Notes: generated from the letters alone by a model not told the origin. Counted from the stretch's first letter, positions 33,024 through 42,986 are shown. The stretch is 64,000 bases of DNA from Marixanthomonas ophiurae (GCF_003413745.1 NZ_QVID01000003.1:1-64000); one strand, 5' to 3'. Numbers and translations are program-made.

Positions 33024-33039
33024 GGTAATCTATGTGTTA

Positions 33040-33060
33040 CTTCGACTCCGCTCAGTGACC
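33040..33060. repeat. REP-like extragenic repeat, copy 4
   Basis: Contains CTTCGACTCCGCTCAGTGAC, the copy closest to the family consensus, in the short spacer before the FAH-family gene. Confidence 0.45.
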
Positions 33061-33103
33061 ACTGCTCACCGTCTGCTATACTCTTGGTAAAACTTGAGGG
33101 AAT

Positions 33104-33877
33104 TTATAATTTGTTGTTTAATTGGCTCAATTTAATGCGGGTCAATACCTTTTTTGTGTATCGTGGAAAATCTGCGTTAATTAACCAACCAAAATAACCA
33201 GGTTCTTTTTCAATAATATCGGTTACTTTCTTGCCTTTATGTTTTCCGAAACTAAAAATCTCTTCGCCTTGTTTATTATACCCTACAAAACCTGCAAAAT
33301 CTGCAAAATTTTTATGGGCACTAAAAGTGGAAAGGAAGTTAATATCGTTTTCTACATCTTCATATCGATCTAATTGTGCTTTTAACACCTCATAAGTTGC
33401 ATTAGTATCTGCCTCGGCGCTGTGGGCATTGGTTAGATCTTTATCACAATAAAACTTGAAAGCGGCCTCTAAAGTCCGTTTTTCTTTTTTATGAAAAATA
33501 GTCTGTACATCTACTGCTTTTGCTTTTTTAAGATCGAAATCTACTTCTACTCTTAATAATTCTTCAGCAAGTAGTGGAATATCAAACCGGTTGCTGTTGT
33601 ATCCACCTAAGTCACTATCCTTCATTAGATCTTGCACTTTATGTGCCAACTCTTTAAAAGTAGGCTCATTTTCTACCATTTCATTGGTAATACCATGAAT
33701 AGCAGTTGTGGAAGCAGGAATAGGCATTTCTGGATTTACGCGCCACGTATGGCTCTCTTTATTTCCGTTAGGGAATACTTTTAAGATGGAAATTTCAACA
33801 ATCCTATCTTTGGCCACATTGGTTCCGGTTGTTTCCAAATCGAAAAAACAAATGGGTTTGCTTAGGTTTAATTCCAT
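33104..33877 (-). CDS. DnaQ-like 3'-5' exonuclease with ExoX-like C-terminal domain
   Basis: 257-residue DEDDh exonuclease. Motifs are FFDLETTGTNVAKDRIVEI (ExoI, D and E), GYNSNRFDIPLL (ExoII) and NAHSAEADTNATY (ExoIII, His and Asp). The C-terminal part (about 205-257, FSFGKHKGKKVTDII...YFGWLI) is the small domain seen in ExoX-type proteins. It could be a repair exonuclease or a DNA polymerase III epsilon-like proofreader; the C-terminal domain favours the former. Confidence 0.88.
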   Translation of the reverse strand: MELNLSKPICFFDLETTGTNVAKDRIVEISILKVFPNGNKESHTWRVNPEMPIPASTTAIHGITNEMVENEPTFKELAHKVQDLMKDSDLGGYNSNRFDIPLLAEELLRVEVDFDLKKAKAVDVQTIFHKKEKRTLEAAFKFYCDKDLTNAHSAEADTNATYEVLKAQLDRYEDVENDINFLSTFSAHKNFADFAGFVGYNKQGEEIFSFGKHKGKKVTDIIEKEPGYFGWLINADFPRYTKKVLTRIKLSQLNNKL

Positions 33878-33954
33878 AGTTCGGTTTTCAGAATTTTAAA
33901 AAATTGTTTTCTTCAGAAAAAAATAATAAAGAAAAGTTTAGATAAAAGCTTAGG

Positions 33955-35280
33955 TTAGACTTCTCTATTTACATTCCAAGCTTCTAAGTAATCGGCTACA
34001 GCTTTTACAAATTGTCCTCCCAACGCTCCATTTACAACTCTATGGTCATAACTGTGCGATAAGAACATTTTATAACGAATGCCAATAAAATCACCGTCTG
34101 GCGTTTCAATCACCGCTGGAACTTTACGAATGGCTCCGAGCGCCAAAATACCTACTTGTGGTTGATTAATAATAGGCGTACCCATTATACTACCAAAGGT
34201 ACCTACATTGGTTACCGTATAGGTTCCTCCCTGAATTTCATCTGGTTTTAATTTATTTTGACGAGCACGGTTTGCTAAATCGTTTACCGCTTTGCTCATC
34301 CCAACCAAGTTAAGTTGGTCTGCATTTTTTATAACTGGAACTATTAAATTACCATCTGGTAAAGCTGCTGCCATTCCAAGATTTACGTTTTTACGTTTTA
34401 TGATTTTGTCACCATCGACAGCGATATTCATTAATGGATAGTCTTTTAATGCTTTTGCTACTGCTTCCATAAATATTGGTGTAAACGTTAGTTTTTCACC
34501 TTCTCGTTTTGCAAAATCACCTTTTACTTTATTTCTCCAGTTCCAAACCTTAGTAACATCACACTCTACAAAAGATTGTACGTGTGCAGAAGTCTGCACG
34601 CTGTCTACCATATGCTTCGAAATCATTTTACCCATTCGGGTCATTTCGATTACTTCATCTTCTCCGTTTACTGAAACGGCAGGTTTTTGTTTTGGTGCTG
34701 GCGCTGGTTTTGAAACTGCTGGTTGTTGTGCCGTTGCTTGCGTAGGCTGTGCTTGTTGTTGGCCTCTATTTTCTACATAAGCCAACATATCGTTTTTAGT
34801 GACACGCCCGTCCTTTCCGGTTCCTGAAATAGAATCTAATTCAGATTGAGAAACGCCTTCTTCTTTGGCAATATTTTTTACTAAAGGAGAATAGAAGCGG
34901 TCGTCACTATTTTCTATTCCTGCCTGTGTAGATTGCTTTGCGGTTTCAACCTTTTCCTCAACGGCTTGCACCATTTCTGGTTCTGGCTTTGTATCAACGG
35001 CTGAGGACTCAGGAGCACTATTGTCGTCTTCTCCATCACCTTCAGTTTCAATGATAGCAATAGTTTGTCCTACTTGCACCACATCGTCTGTGTCAAACAA
35101 TTTTTCTACTAAAACCCCGTCAACTTCACTGGGGACTTCGCTGTCCACTTTGTCTGTTGCGATTTCCAAAACGGCTTCGTCGGACTCAATGGTGTCACCC
35201 ACTTCTTTAAGCCAATTGGTTACGGTTGCTTCTGCAACACTTTCGCCCATTTTAGGTAGTTTCAATTCAAATTTTGCCAT
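33955..35280 (-). CDS. Dihydrolipoamide acyltransferase (2-oxoacid dehydrogenase E2)
   Basis: Core acyltransferase of a 2-oxoacid dehydrogenase complex. The ATG at 35280 (MAKFELKLPKMGESVAEATV) is preferred to a TTG 12 nt upstream. Parts in order: lipoyl domain with ATDKVDSE (K44 lipoylated), an acidic/Gln-Ala-Pro linker, the E1/E3-binding domain (SPLVKNIAKEEG...GRVTKNDML) and the catalytic domain ending HSYDHRVVNGALGG (catalytic His). Branched-chain 2-oxoacid dehydrogenase is the likeliest complex, but E1 and E3 are not here. Length is 441 residues. Confidence 0.9.
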   Translation of the reverse strand: MAKFELKLPKMGESVAEATVTNWLKEVGDTIESDEAVLEIATDKVDSEVPSEVDGVLVEKLFDTDDVVQVGQTIAIIETEGDGEDDNSAPESSAVDTKPEPEMVQAVEEKVETAKQSTQAGIENSDDRFYSPLVKNIAKEEGVSQSELDSISGTGKDGRVTKNDMLAYVENRGQQQAQPTQATAQQPAVSKPAPAPKQKPAVSVNGEDEVIEMTRMGKMISKHMVDSVQTSAHVQSFVECDVTKVWNWRNKVKGDFAKREGEKLTFTPIFMEAVAKALKDYPLMNIAVDGDKIIKRKNVNLGMAAALPDGNLIVPVIKNADQLNLVGMSKAVNDLANRARQNKLKPDEIQGGTYTVTNVGTFGSIMGTPIINQPQVGILALGAIRKVPAVIETPDGDFIGIRYKMFLSHSYDHRVVNGALGGQFVKAVADYLEAWNVNREV

Positions 35281-35356
35281 AACGTTTTGCAAGTAGTTTT
35301 TTTAAATTAACGGTGCAAAATTAATCAAATTTTAATCGTTTTATGTTTCAAAAACC

Positions 35357-36478
35357 TTAAAATACAAGAACACTTCCTTTTTCGTCGCTTTTATCGCTGC
35401 CAATAATAAAATTACAACCGGGTGGACGAATCCTAAATTGGTTATTTTTATTTTTGAATTTCTTCATAACCATAAATATCTGATGGTACGGCATATAATC
35501 TACATCAAAGATGAACAGTGTGTTTGTTAATTCTGTCTCCTGAAAAATTGTTTTGGAAGATGATGTTAAGGGAATTTTTATTTTTTCTGAAAGTATTTTT
35601 AACAACTGTAAATTTTCAGTTAAGACAATTGCTTTTTGGCTTATAGCAGCTGGGGTTTTTCTTTCTTCAGAAGAAGATCCTTTTAGTTTTTTAGCCAAGG
35701 AAACTCCAATTTTTACCGAAGTGTTTAACAACTGGTTTGAGTTGAAATGTTTTTTGTAAAATATTTCCATTGCCCCATAAAACCGGTCTAAATATGCAGC
35801 GTCTTTTTGTGTGCTCTCGCCTTTATAGTGCAGTGTTTCTGTTGATCCAATATAATGGTTTTTATACCCTGCCTGTTCAATTTTATACGAGAAGTCTATA
35901 TCTTCTCCATACATAAAATAATCTTCATCAAAGCCGCCAACCTGATTGTATACGCTTCGTTTTAAAAACATAAAAGCCCCTACCAATACAGAAACGGATC
36001 CAGTTGCTTCTTCTGAAAGATCACTTGCATAATATTTTTTTGTCAATCCGAGTATTTTCAACAAAGAAATGAATGGTGTAGGAACATTTCGTTTACTTTC
36101 CGGAAGAAAATTACCCGTACCATCTAACAAATAAACTCCTATTGCTCCAATTTTTCCTGAAGATTCTAAAATTCCCAAGCATTTTTCAAAAGTACCTTCA
36201 GCAACAGCTGTATCTGGATTTAAAACACATACATATTCTCCTTTAGCAACTTTAACAGCTTGATTATTTGCTTTGCTGAAACCAACATTCTCTTTGTTTT
36301 CTATCAAAGTAATGTTTGGAAAGCACTCTTTAACCATTTTACAACTATCATCGGGTGATGCGTTGTCTATTACAATAATTTCTGCTTCAATATTTTTAGT
36401 GGCGCGCTGGACGCTTACTATGCACTGATGCAAAAAATAGCGGACGTTATAGTTGAGGATTACTACAGAAAGCTTCAA
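35357..36478 (-). CDS. Glycosyltransferase family 2 protein
   Basis: GT-A-fold glycosyltransferase of 373 residues. The N-terminus MKLSVVILNYNVRYFLHQCI and VIDNASPDDSC mark the nucleotide-sugar site, followed by LNPDTAVAEG (DxD region), VLVGAFMFLKR and DEDYFMYGEDIDF. It resembles rhamnosyl/polysaccharide transferases. The C-terminal 100 residues are an unusual tail with FIFDVDYMPYHQIF. It lies 3 nt from recR, and this gene pair is common in flavobacteria. Confidence 0.9.
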   Translation of the reverse strand: MKLSVVILNYNVRYFLHQCIVSVQRATKNIEAEIIVIDNASPDDSCKMVKECFPNITLIENKENVGFSKANNQAVKVAKGEYVCVLNPDTAVAEGTFEKCLGILESSGKIGAIGVYLLDGTGNFLPESKRNVPTPFISLLKILGLTKKYYASDLSEEATGSVSVLVGAFMFLKRSVYNQVGGFDEDYFMYGEDIDFSYKIEQAGYKNHYIGSTETLHYKGESTQKDAAYLDRFYGAMEIFYKKHFNSNQLLNTSVKIGVSLAKKLKGSSSEERKTPAAISQKAIVLTENLQLLKILSEKIKIPLTSSSKTIFQETELTNTLFIFDVDYMPYHQIFMVMKKFKNKNNQFRIRPPGCNFIIGSDKSDEKGSVLVF

Positions 36479-36481
36479 ACT

Positions 36482-37102
36482 TTATTGGTTTTTTAGAGAC
36501 GTTTCAAACGGAATACGGTTTACAATACTACGGCCTAAGGTAACTTCATCTGCATACTCCAATTCGTCTCCTACCGAAATACCACGGGCAATGGTTGTGG
36601 TCGTTATTTTATAAGGCTCGATTTGTTTAAAGATATAAAAATTGGTGGTATCACCTTCCATTGTAGAGCTTAAAGCGAAAATAAGTTCTTTTATTTTTCC
36701 ATTTTTTACTTTTTCGACCAAGGAATGTATATTCAGCTCGCCAGGACCAATCCCATCCATTGGAGATATTTTTCCACCTAATACATGATATTGTCCTTTA
36801 TACTGGCTTGTATTTTCTATAGCCATCACATCACGGATGTCTTCAACCACACAAACAATTTCTTCTATTCGATTTGGGTTTGAGCAAATTTCGCATAATG
36901 TATTGTCTGAAATGTTATGACAATTAGAGCAAAAATTGATTTCTTCCCTCATTTTCAATAAACTTTCTGAAAGCTGTTGGGTTTGGTTTTCGGGTTGCCG
37001 CAATAAATGCAGCATTAACCGAAGTGCAGTCCGTTTTCCAATTCCTGGAAGTTGAGACACTTCATTAACTGCGTTTTCCAATAATTTTGAAGAAAAATCC
37101 AT
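36482..37102 (-). CDS. recR: Recombination mediator RecR
   Basis: 206-residue recombination mediator that helps RecF/RecO load RecA on gaps. Helix-hairpin-helix [16 protein letters not shown] is at the N-terminus, the four-cysteine zinc finger [18 protein letters not shown] follows, and the Toprim domain with [12 protein letters not shown] closes the protein. Length is normal. A hairpin in the spacer downstream separates it from the next minus-strand gene. Confidence 0.96.
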   Translation of the reverse strand: MDFSSKLLENAVNEVSQLPGIGKRTALRLMLHLLRQPENQTQQLSESLLKMREEINFCSNCHNISDNTLCEICSNPNRIEEIVCVVEDIRDVMAIENTSQYKGQYHVLGGKISPMDGIGPGELNIHSLVEKVKNGKIKELIFALSSTMEGDTTNFYIFKQIEPYKITTTTIARGISVGDELEYADEVTLGRSIVNRIPFETSLKNQ

Positions 37103-37118
37103 GAGGTGTAAGATAAAA

Positions 37119-37155
37119 AAATGCTTCAGAAATATAACATTCCTGAAGCATTTTT
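37119..37155. terminator. Terminator between recR promoter side and the T9SS propeller gene end
   Basis: ATGCTTCAG pairs with CTGAAGCAT across a 15-nt AT-rich loop, with A and T runs on both flanks. It lies 18 nt after the stop of the minus-strand gene 37173-39656 and probably terminates it. Confidence 0.75.
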
Positions 37156-37172
37156 AAATACTATATTACTAT

Positions 37173-39656
37173 TTAATTTTTAATAAATTTCTTGGTTACA
37201 GTACCTGCTTCGGTATTAATTCTAACAAAATAAATACCACTATTTAAGTTAGAAACACCTACTGAATAATTTCCTGAAATGTTTACATTTGGTTGATAAA
37301 CAACAAGCTTACCTAATGTATCAAAAATACGAATATCAGCTTCCAAGTTTTGTGAAAGCTTAATATTTAGCTCATCATTTGCTGGGTTGGGATATACGCT
37401 TACGTTTTCTTCTGAAATTTTATCTTCCACACTCAAAGTTGGAACCTCTACTGGAGATGCCCAAAGACCTCTTCCGTAGGTAGCGGCATAAAGCATATCG
37501 GTCTCATTGTTAATCTCTAACTCATTAACCTGAACATTTGGAATGTTATTACTATAAGGTTGCCATTCAGTAAGGCCATTATCGATATAATAAATACCGT
37601 AGTTCATTCCTAAATACAATCCATCGGCACCGTTATCATCCCAAACTACAGAAAGTGCGCTAAAATTAGGAAGATTTTTTAAGTAATTTTCCCAAGTTTC
37701 ACCTCCGTCTTCAGAAACAAATACTTTAGAACCACTTGTAGTCGCTACTGCTACTTTATCTGGATTTGTTGGGTGTATTGCAATATAATTGATTGCACCT
37801 CCTGGTAACGGAAGGGTCTCCCAATCTGTAGCACCGCCATCTGTGGTTTTATAAATAAGCCCTCCCCTAGTGGCATACATTATTTGATTATTAGAAGGAG
37901 CAATTTTTAAGTTACTTAAGTTACTTCCAAAACTTTGTGAAATCGACGTCCAAGAGCTTCCTCTATTAATAGACTTATAAACGCTACTGTAGCCTGTGTA
38001 CAATGTTGCTGGTACTGTTGGGTCTTGTTCAAAAGGGGTAATCCAATTTCCAGACGCAGGTGCATTAAGACCAAAATAACTGGCTCCTCCATTGTTTGAC
38101 CTATACAAAGAGCCATATTGGGATGTTCCATATAGATTGTTAGTATTATCATAATCTACAAAAGTCTCCATACCGTCTGCTCCTAGCCAGTCTTGCCAGC
38201 CTTGGGCTTCGGTATAAACAGATGTTCCATTATCTTGAGACCCTCCAGAAACGATAACATCTTGAGTTTGTGAAACACCTATTTTATAAAATTGGCGTAT
38301 CCCAAGACCTTCGGTTAAATCAGTATAATAACTAGAATTTACGTTTCCAGTGTTATCGGCTTTAAATATCCCTCCGTCAGTGCCCAGGTATAAAGTAGTG
38401 CCCACAAATTCCATAATATCCACATCGGCATGGCAATAACCTATGTTCGCCCCTGCAGCATTACCTGGAATCCAGTCTGATGTAATATTAAAGTTACTCC
38501 CTCCATCGGTTGATCGCCACGTTAAAATACCTGCAATATGTACTTCATTCGCATCTGTTGGATTTACAGCAATATCCATATCTCTTGGAGCTTGCCCCCT
38601 ATTGTCCTGCGCCGTTGTACTGTAACCAAAATAGTTTTTACCAGCATGGTCCAGCTCGGTAAAGTTGTCGCCACCATCGCTTGAGGCGTAAAATCCTCCA
38701 AAAAGACCTCCGGAAGCTTCCAAAACATATACAACTGAATCATCATCTGCAGAAATCCCTATCATTTTTGGACCGTTGCTAAAACCTCCTATTTGAGTAA
38801 AAGTTGCTCCACCGTCTGTAGATTTGTGAAAACCAGTTCCAGAAGCATATACTACAGATGGGTCACCAGGTTTAAATTCGATATCAAAACCGTTAGAGTC
38901 TGTAGTTACTTGATCCCAGTTAGAGCCTCCATCGGTCGTTCTATATATTCCTGCATTCTGTGAGGATGCAAACATTATATTGCTGTCATTGGGATTGATC
39001 AATATTTTGTTTACCAAAGAGTTGCCTAAATCTGCCAAGGGGTTCCAAGTAGCTCCGGCATCTTCAGACTTAAAAATTATCCCGCTCGTAGAACCAGAAA
39101 AATAGGTATTTGAATCTGCAGGATCCATCGTTACGGCATATACACTTAGATTAGTGAAATTATCGTTTAATGGCGACCAATCTTGACCTCCATTAGTAGT
39201 TTTCCATACCCCGCCAGTGTTAGCACCTATAATAATATGATCATTGTCAGCAGCATCTACTGAAAACCCTGTTACACGCCCCACTCCTGGATTCCATCCA
39301 GAGGTTGCGCTCCAGCTTGTTGGTCCCAATTCGGTCCAATTGTCATTTAAAACTTCCCTTGAACCTGCTGTACTATTTAAGTATGCGTTATAACGTTGTA
39401 ACTCTTTTATATTTTTGTCAATGGGAGTTAAGTATCCGTTTTCATTTTGAAGACGCAACGCATTGTATTCCCAGCGCTTAAACTGTTTATAACCTGTACC
39501 TCGACCTTTGTCCTTACCATCAAAATAGGCTTCGGCACTATCGATTACGTCCTGTACTTTATAGGTGCCAGCATCAATCATTTTTAAATATTCTTGAGAA
39601 AAAGAAGTGTTTGCTACAAAAGCAAAAACAGCTAAGAGTAAAATTTTAAAACGCAT
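37173..39656 (-). CDS. Secreted BNR/VPS10-type beta-propeller protein with T9SS sorting domain
   Basis: An 827-residue exported protein. MRFKILLLAVFAFVANTSFS is a signal peptide. The middle is built from about ten propeller repeats of the form GGxxWxxxxxxF/L with STDGGxxF/W variants (KTTNGGQDW, KSEDAGATW, RTTDGGSNW...). The last 90 residues (SVYPNPANDELNI...TKKFIKN) form a type IX sorting domain that directs the protein to the cell surface. It may bind or cleave polysaccharide or act as an adhesin. It sits between recR and the symporter gene, a spacing I would normally expect to be closer. Confidence 0.85.
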   Translation of the reverse strand: MRFKILLLAVFAFVANTSFSQEYLKMIDAGTYKVQDVIDSAEAYFDGKDKGRGTGYKQFKRWEYNALRLQNENGYLTPIDKNIKELQRYNAYLNSTAGSREVLNDNWTELGPTSWSATSGWNPGVGRVTGFSVDAADNDHIIIGANTGGVWKTTNGGQDWSPLNDNFTNLSVYAVTMDPADSNTYFSGSTSGIIFKSEDAGATWNPLADLGNSLVNKILINPNDSNIMFASSQNAGIYRTTDGGSNWDQVTTDSNGFDIEFKPGDPSVVYASGTGFHKSTDGGATFTQIGGFSNGPKMIGISADDDSVVYVLEASGGLFGGFYASSDGGDNFTELDHAGKNYFGYSTTAQDNRGQAPRDMDIAVNPTDANEVHIAGILTWRSTDGGSNFNITSDWIPGNAAGANIGYCHADVDIMEFVGTTLYLGTDGGIFKADNTGNVNSSYYTDLTEGLGIRQFYKIGVSQTQDVIVSGGSQDNGTSVYTEAQGWQDWLGADGMETFVDYDNTNNLYGTSQYGSLYRSNNGGASYFGLNAPASGNWITPFEQDPTVPATLYTGYSSVYKSINRGSSWTSISQSFGSNLSNLKIAPSNNQIMYATRGGLIYKTTDGGATDWETLPLPGGAINYIAIHPTNPDKVAVATTSGSKVFVSEDGGETWENYLKNLPNFSALSVVWDDNGADGLYLGMNYGIYYIDNGLTEWQPYSNNIPNVQVNELEINNETDMLYAATYGRGLWASPVEVPTLSVEDKISEENVSVYPNPANDELNIKLSQNLEADIRIFDTLGKLVVYQPNVNISGNYSVGVSNLNSGIYFVRINTEAGTVTKKFIKN

Positions 39657-39783
39657 ATATTCAGTAAGTTAAGTGATAAAAAGTTCTTTTTTTTTAAAGT
39701 GCCTAAATATACTCAAAAATAAAGTTTTCAACCTCGTTAAACTTTGTATTTTTGAGTCATTCTTATTTTAAGTCAATAACTTT

Positions 39784-41247
39784 ATGCAGCCATTACACAT
39801 TCTTTTATTAATTGGTGGATATTTTGGGGTTTTAATGCTTATTTCATACTTCACCGGAAAAAATGATAGCAATGATGCTTTTTTTAAAGCAGAAGGAAAA
39901 TCGCCTTGGTACATCGTTGCATTCGGAATGGTTGGGGCATCACTCTCTGGAGTGACTTTTATCTCGGTTCCTGGTTGGGTGAAAGATTCGCAATTTAGCT
40001 ACATGCAAGTAGTGCTAGGTTATTTAGTAGGCTACTTAGTAATTACATTCATATTACTACCCATTTATTATAGAATGAATGTAACCTCCATTTATCAATA
40101 TCTAAACAATCGCTTTGGGAATGTTAGTTACAAAACAGGAGCCTTTTTCTTCTTTGTTTCTCGTGTTTTAGGAGCATCATTTAGATTGTTTTTAGTCGCT
40201 ACTGTATTACAGTATTTCGTTTTTGAAGCTTGGAATGTACCATTCTTTGTTACTGTCATACTATCTATATTATTAATTTGGATCTATACCGCACGTGGCG
40301 GTATTAAAACCATAGTTTGGACCGACACCCTACAAACCTTATTTATGCTAGGTTCTGTTTTGGTTGCTGTCTATTTTATTAAAGATGAATTAAACTGGAC
40401 GTTTACCGAACTCTTTGCAGCTCCTGAAATTGCTCCTTACACCAAAACATTCTTTATGGATAGTTTTCTGGATAAAGATTATTTCTGGAAATCCTTTTTT
40501 GGCGGTATGTTCATCACAATCTGTATGACAGGATTGGATCAAGATATGATGCAAAAAAACCTAACCTGTAAAAGTTTGAAAGATGCACAAAAAAATGTAT
40601 TATCGTACAGTTTAGTTTTTATTCCTGTAAATTTATTATTCCTCTTTTTAGGAGCCCTACTTTTTGTTTATGCCGAGCAAAATGGAATAAGTGTCCCTAT
40701 GCTTGATGGTAAGGAAAAAACAGACCTATTATTCCCTGAAATAGCCCTGAATGGCGGTATGGGATTGGGCCTTAGCATCATTTTTATTTTAGGGCTAATT
40801 GCGGCTGCCTACTCCAGTGCAGATAGCGCACTTACCTCATTAACCACCAGTTTTTGTATCGACTTTTTGGGTATTGAGCGTAAAGAAGTGAAACACCAAA
40901 AAAGTATTCGTAAAAAAGTACATGTTGGCGTAAGTGTATTATTAGTAATTGTAATAATTGCCTTTAAATATCTTTTAGACAGCAGTGTGATCGATCTTTT
41001 ACTAAAAGCAGCTAGTTACACCTATGGACCACTCTTAGGTCTCTTTGCTTTTGGGATATTTACAAAAATGCAGGTGAAGGACAAATGGGTTTGGTTGGTT
41101 TCGATTATTTCTGTTGCACTAACATTTATAATAGGAAGCATTCCGCCAGAATACATCGGCGGCTATCACTTTAATTACGAATTGTTAATTGTAAACGGGG
41201 GACTAACCTTTTTAGGTCTAATATTGATTAGACGCCAAAAGGACTAA
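39784..41247 (+). CDS. Sodium:solute symporter (SSS family)
   Basis: Inner-membrane Na+-coupled transporter of 487 residues with about 13 helices. Family signatures include [19 protein letters not shown] near helix 1-2, [17 protein letters not shown] and [20 protein letters not shown] in the helix 8-9 region (sodium site). The solute is unknown; sugars, amino acids and sialic acid are family substrates. Its last 30 nt overlap the end of the opposing CoA-binding protein gene. Confidence 0.9.
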   Translation: MQPLHILLLIGGYFGVLMLISYFTGKNDSNDAFFKAEGKSPWYIVAFGMVGASLSGVTFISVPGWVKDSQFSYMQVVLGYLVGYLVITFILLPIYYRMNVTSIYQYLNNRFGNVSYKTGAFFFFVSRVLGASFRLFLVATVLQYFVFEAWNVPFFVTVILSILLIWIYTARGGIKTIVWTDTLQTLFMLGSVLVAVYFIKDELNWTFTELFAAPEIAPYTKTFFMDSFLDKDYFWKSFFGGMFITICMTGLDQDMMQKNLTCKSLKDAQKNVLSYSLVFIPVNLLFLFLGALLFVYAEQNGISVPMLDGKEKTDLLFPEIALNGGMGLGLSIIFILGLIAAAYSSADSALTSLTTSFCIDFLGIERKEVKHQKSIRKKVHVGVSVLLVIVIIAFKYLLDSSVIDLLLKAASYTYGPLLGLFAFGIFTKMQVKDKWVWLVSIISVALTFIIGSIPPEYIGGYHFNYELLIVNGGLTFLGLILIRRQKD

Positions 41248-41577
41248 GGTACAAGCTACATCAACTTCAATATTGTTTTCTTTCAGTAGTTTATAAAATT
41301 TTGGGTTTTCAGTTCCTGGGTTGAAGATTACCCGGTTTGGTTTCAACGAAACAATATAATCGTAATATTCAACTTGCCGTTTTGCGTTTAAATATAAGGT
41401 AACGGTATCGATGTTTTCAAAGTTTTCTTTTTCAGTGGTTATTTCTATTCCAGCCACTTCTCCTTCTCGTAAACCCACTGCTTCTACTGGATGATTATTA
41501 TCTACCAATCGGTTTATAGCAAGATTTGAATAGCGTGAAGGCTTTAAACTAGCGCCTAATACAAGTGTTTTTTTCAT
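41218..41577 (-). CDS. CoA-binding domain protein (YccU-like)
   Basis: 119-residue single Rossmann domain of the CoA-binding family: [44 protein letters not shown]. Such proteins bind CoA or NAD(H) but have no assigned reaction. It is convergent with the symporter gene with a 30-nt overlap, unusual for a core gene and worth noting. It has no other operon partner here. Confidence 0.82.
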   Translation of the reverse strand: MKKTLVLGASLKPSRYSNLAINRLVDNNHPVEAVGLREGEVAGIEITTEKENFENIDTVTLYLNAKRQVEYYDYIVSLKPNRVIFNPGTENPKFYKLLKENNIEVDVACTLVLLASNQY

Positions 41578-41760
41578 TGTTTTCTTTTTCTGAATAGAAT
41601 ATACAATCGGTTTACTTCATCTTTCGCTAAAAGTATGTTAAAAAGAAATATTCGTGTAACAATTCTGAAATGGACTCGTCTATTGAGTAGAAATATTTCT
41701 GACTTTGTTGTGAAAATTTTTACGTTGATGGTTAGTGTTAATAATAGCAACAAAGTTATA

Positions 41761-41786
41761 AACCCGAAGCAATTCGCTTCGGGTTT
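41761..41786 (+). terminator. Orphan terminator-like hairpin
   Basis: ACCCGAAGC-AATTC-GCTTCGGGT, followed by TTGTTATTT. The symporter gene ends over 500 nt upstream on the plus strand, with no plus-strand gene in between, so this hairpin may end an unannotated small transcript. Confidence 0.6.
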
Positions 41787-41926
41787 GTTATTTATATGTT
41801 AAAACAGATTTTAAAGTGAAACGTTCTGTTTTTAAAATAGTCATTAGTGTGAGAGTCTGTTAAACTCTTTAAATCATTTATTTTGAAATAAACTCAAAGA
41901 AATTGATTTTTGTTAAGCTAGAAAAG

Positions 41927-41955
41927 CCTTCCATGTCTCTGGAAGGCTTTTTGTT
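41927..41955. terminator. Terminator downstream of the KAS III gene
   Basis: AGCCTTCCA pairs with TGGAAGGCT, about 24 nt after the KAS III stop on the minus strand; T tracts lie on both sides, longest on the plus strand. Confidence 0.75.
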
Positions 41956-41978
41956 TTTTTATAAGTTTTTAAAATAAC

Positions 41979-42986
41979 TTACCATCTTATAATTACACTT
42001 CCCCACGTAAAGCCACTACCAAAAGCAGCTAATACTACAAGGTCACCTTTTTTAATCTTCCCAGCTTTATGAGCTTCAGAAAGTGCAATTGGGATTGATG
42101 CCGCCGTCGTATTTCCATATTTTTGAATGTTATTAAACACTTGATCATCACTCAGTTTTAATTTCTGCTGAATAAACTGAGAAATACGCAAGTTTGCTTG
42201 GTGCGGAATCAACATATCAATATCATCAATCGATAAGCCATTTGCCTCAAGTCCTTCGTGAATTACTTCTGTAAAACGGACAATCGCATGTTTAAATACA
42301 AATTGACCATTCATATATGGGTAATAAGGAATATCTTCTTGCGGATTTTTTTCTATAATTTCAGGAACCCAATATTCAGTACTCGGGCCTTGTAAAGCTA
42401 ATTCATCTTTATGCTTCCCTTCACTATGTAAATGAGTAGAAAGAATTCCACCTTCATTAGTTTCACTTCTAGACACAACTGCAGCTCCTGCTCCATCGCC
42501 AAAAATTACTGAAACACTACGACCGCGTGTGGTGAAATCGAGTCCACCACTATGATTTTCACTTCCTATAACTAGAATGTTTTTATACATTCCCGTTTTC
42601 ACAAATTGATCGGCTACCGACATAGCATAGACAAAACCACTACATTGGTTACGTACATCAAGCGCTGGAATAGTTCGCATATTCATCATTTCCTGGACTT
42701 CTACACCACCGCCCGGAAAATACATATCGGGACTTAGCGTTGCAAAAACAATCATATCTACATCGTCTGGTTTTAAATTAGCTTCTTCCAAAGCTATGGT
42801 GGCAGCTTTCACGCCCATTACCGAAGTGGAATTCCCATCTCCCTTTTTAATGTGTCTTCGCTCTTTAATTCCGGTACGCTCTTGTATCCACGCGTCATTG
42901 GTGTCCATCAATTTTGAAAGGTCGTCATTGGTAACAACATTTTCGGGCACATAATGACCAAGCCCTGTAATTTTTGAAGTGTACAT
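41979..42986 (-). CDS. 3-oxoacyl-ACP synthase III (KAS III/FabH-like)
   Basis: Condensing enzyme that starts fatty acid or related chains from acyl-CoA and malonyl-ACP. The ATG at 42986 (MYTSKITGLGHYVPENVVTN) fits the family; the longer frame adds nine residues. Catalytic triad: Cys in DVRNQCSGFVYA, His in PHQANLRI, Asn in GNTTAASI. The gene is not beside plsX/rpmF, so it may be a paralogue of the housekeeping FabH acting in branched-chain or secondary lipid synthesis. Length is 335 residues. Confidence 0.92.
   Translation of the reverse strand: MYTSKITGLGHYVPENVVTNDDLSKLMDTNDAWIQERTGIKERRHIKKGDGNSTSVMGVKAATIALEEANLKPDDVDMIVFATLSPDMYFPGGGVEVQEMMNMRTIPALDVRNQCSGFVYAMSVADQFVKTGMYKNILVIGSENHSGGLDFTTRGRSVSVIFGDGAGAAVVSRSETNEGGILSTHLHSEGKHKDELALQGPSTEYWVPEIIEKNPQEDIPYYPYMNGQFVFKHAIVRFTEVIHEGLEANGLSIDDIDMLIPHQANLRISQFIQQKLKLSDDQVFNNIQKYGNTTAASIPIALSEAHKAGKIKKGDLVVLAAFGSGFTWGSVIIRW

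Larger units (their letters stand above)
41578..41978. other. 400-bp ORF-free region with three hairpins (candidate small RNA)
   Basis: No coding frame. Three inverted repeats follow one another: a classic terminator (41761-41786), TTAAAACAGA/TCTGTTTTTAA around 41800-41840, and the fabH-side terminator (41927-41955). Between them lies AGAGT-CTGTTAA-ACTCT. Neither adjacent gene needs the first terminator. I cannot identify a promoter with good spacing. Confidence 0.35.
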
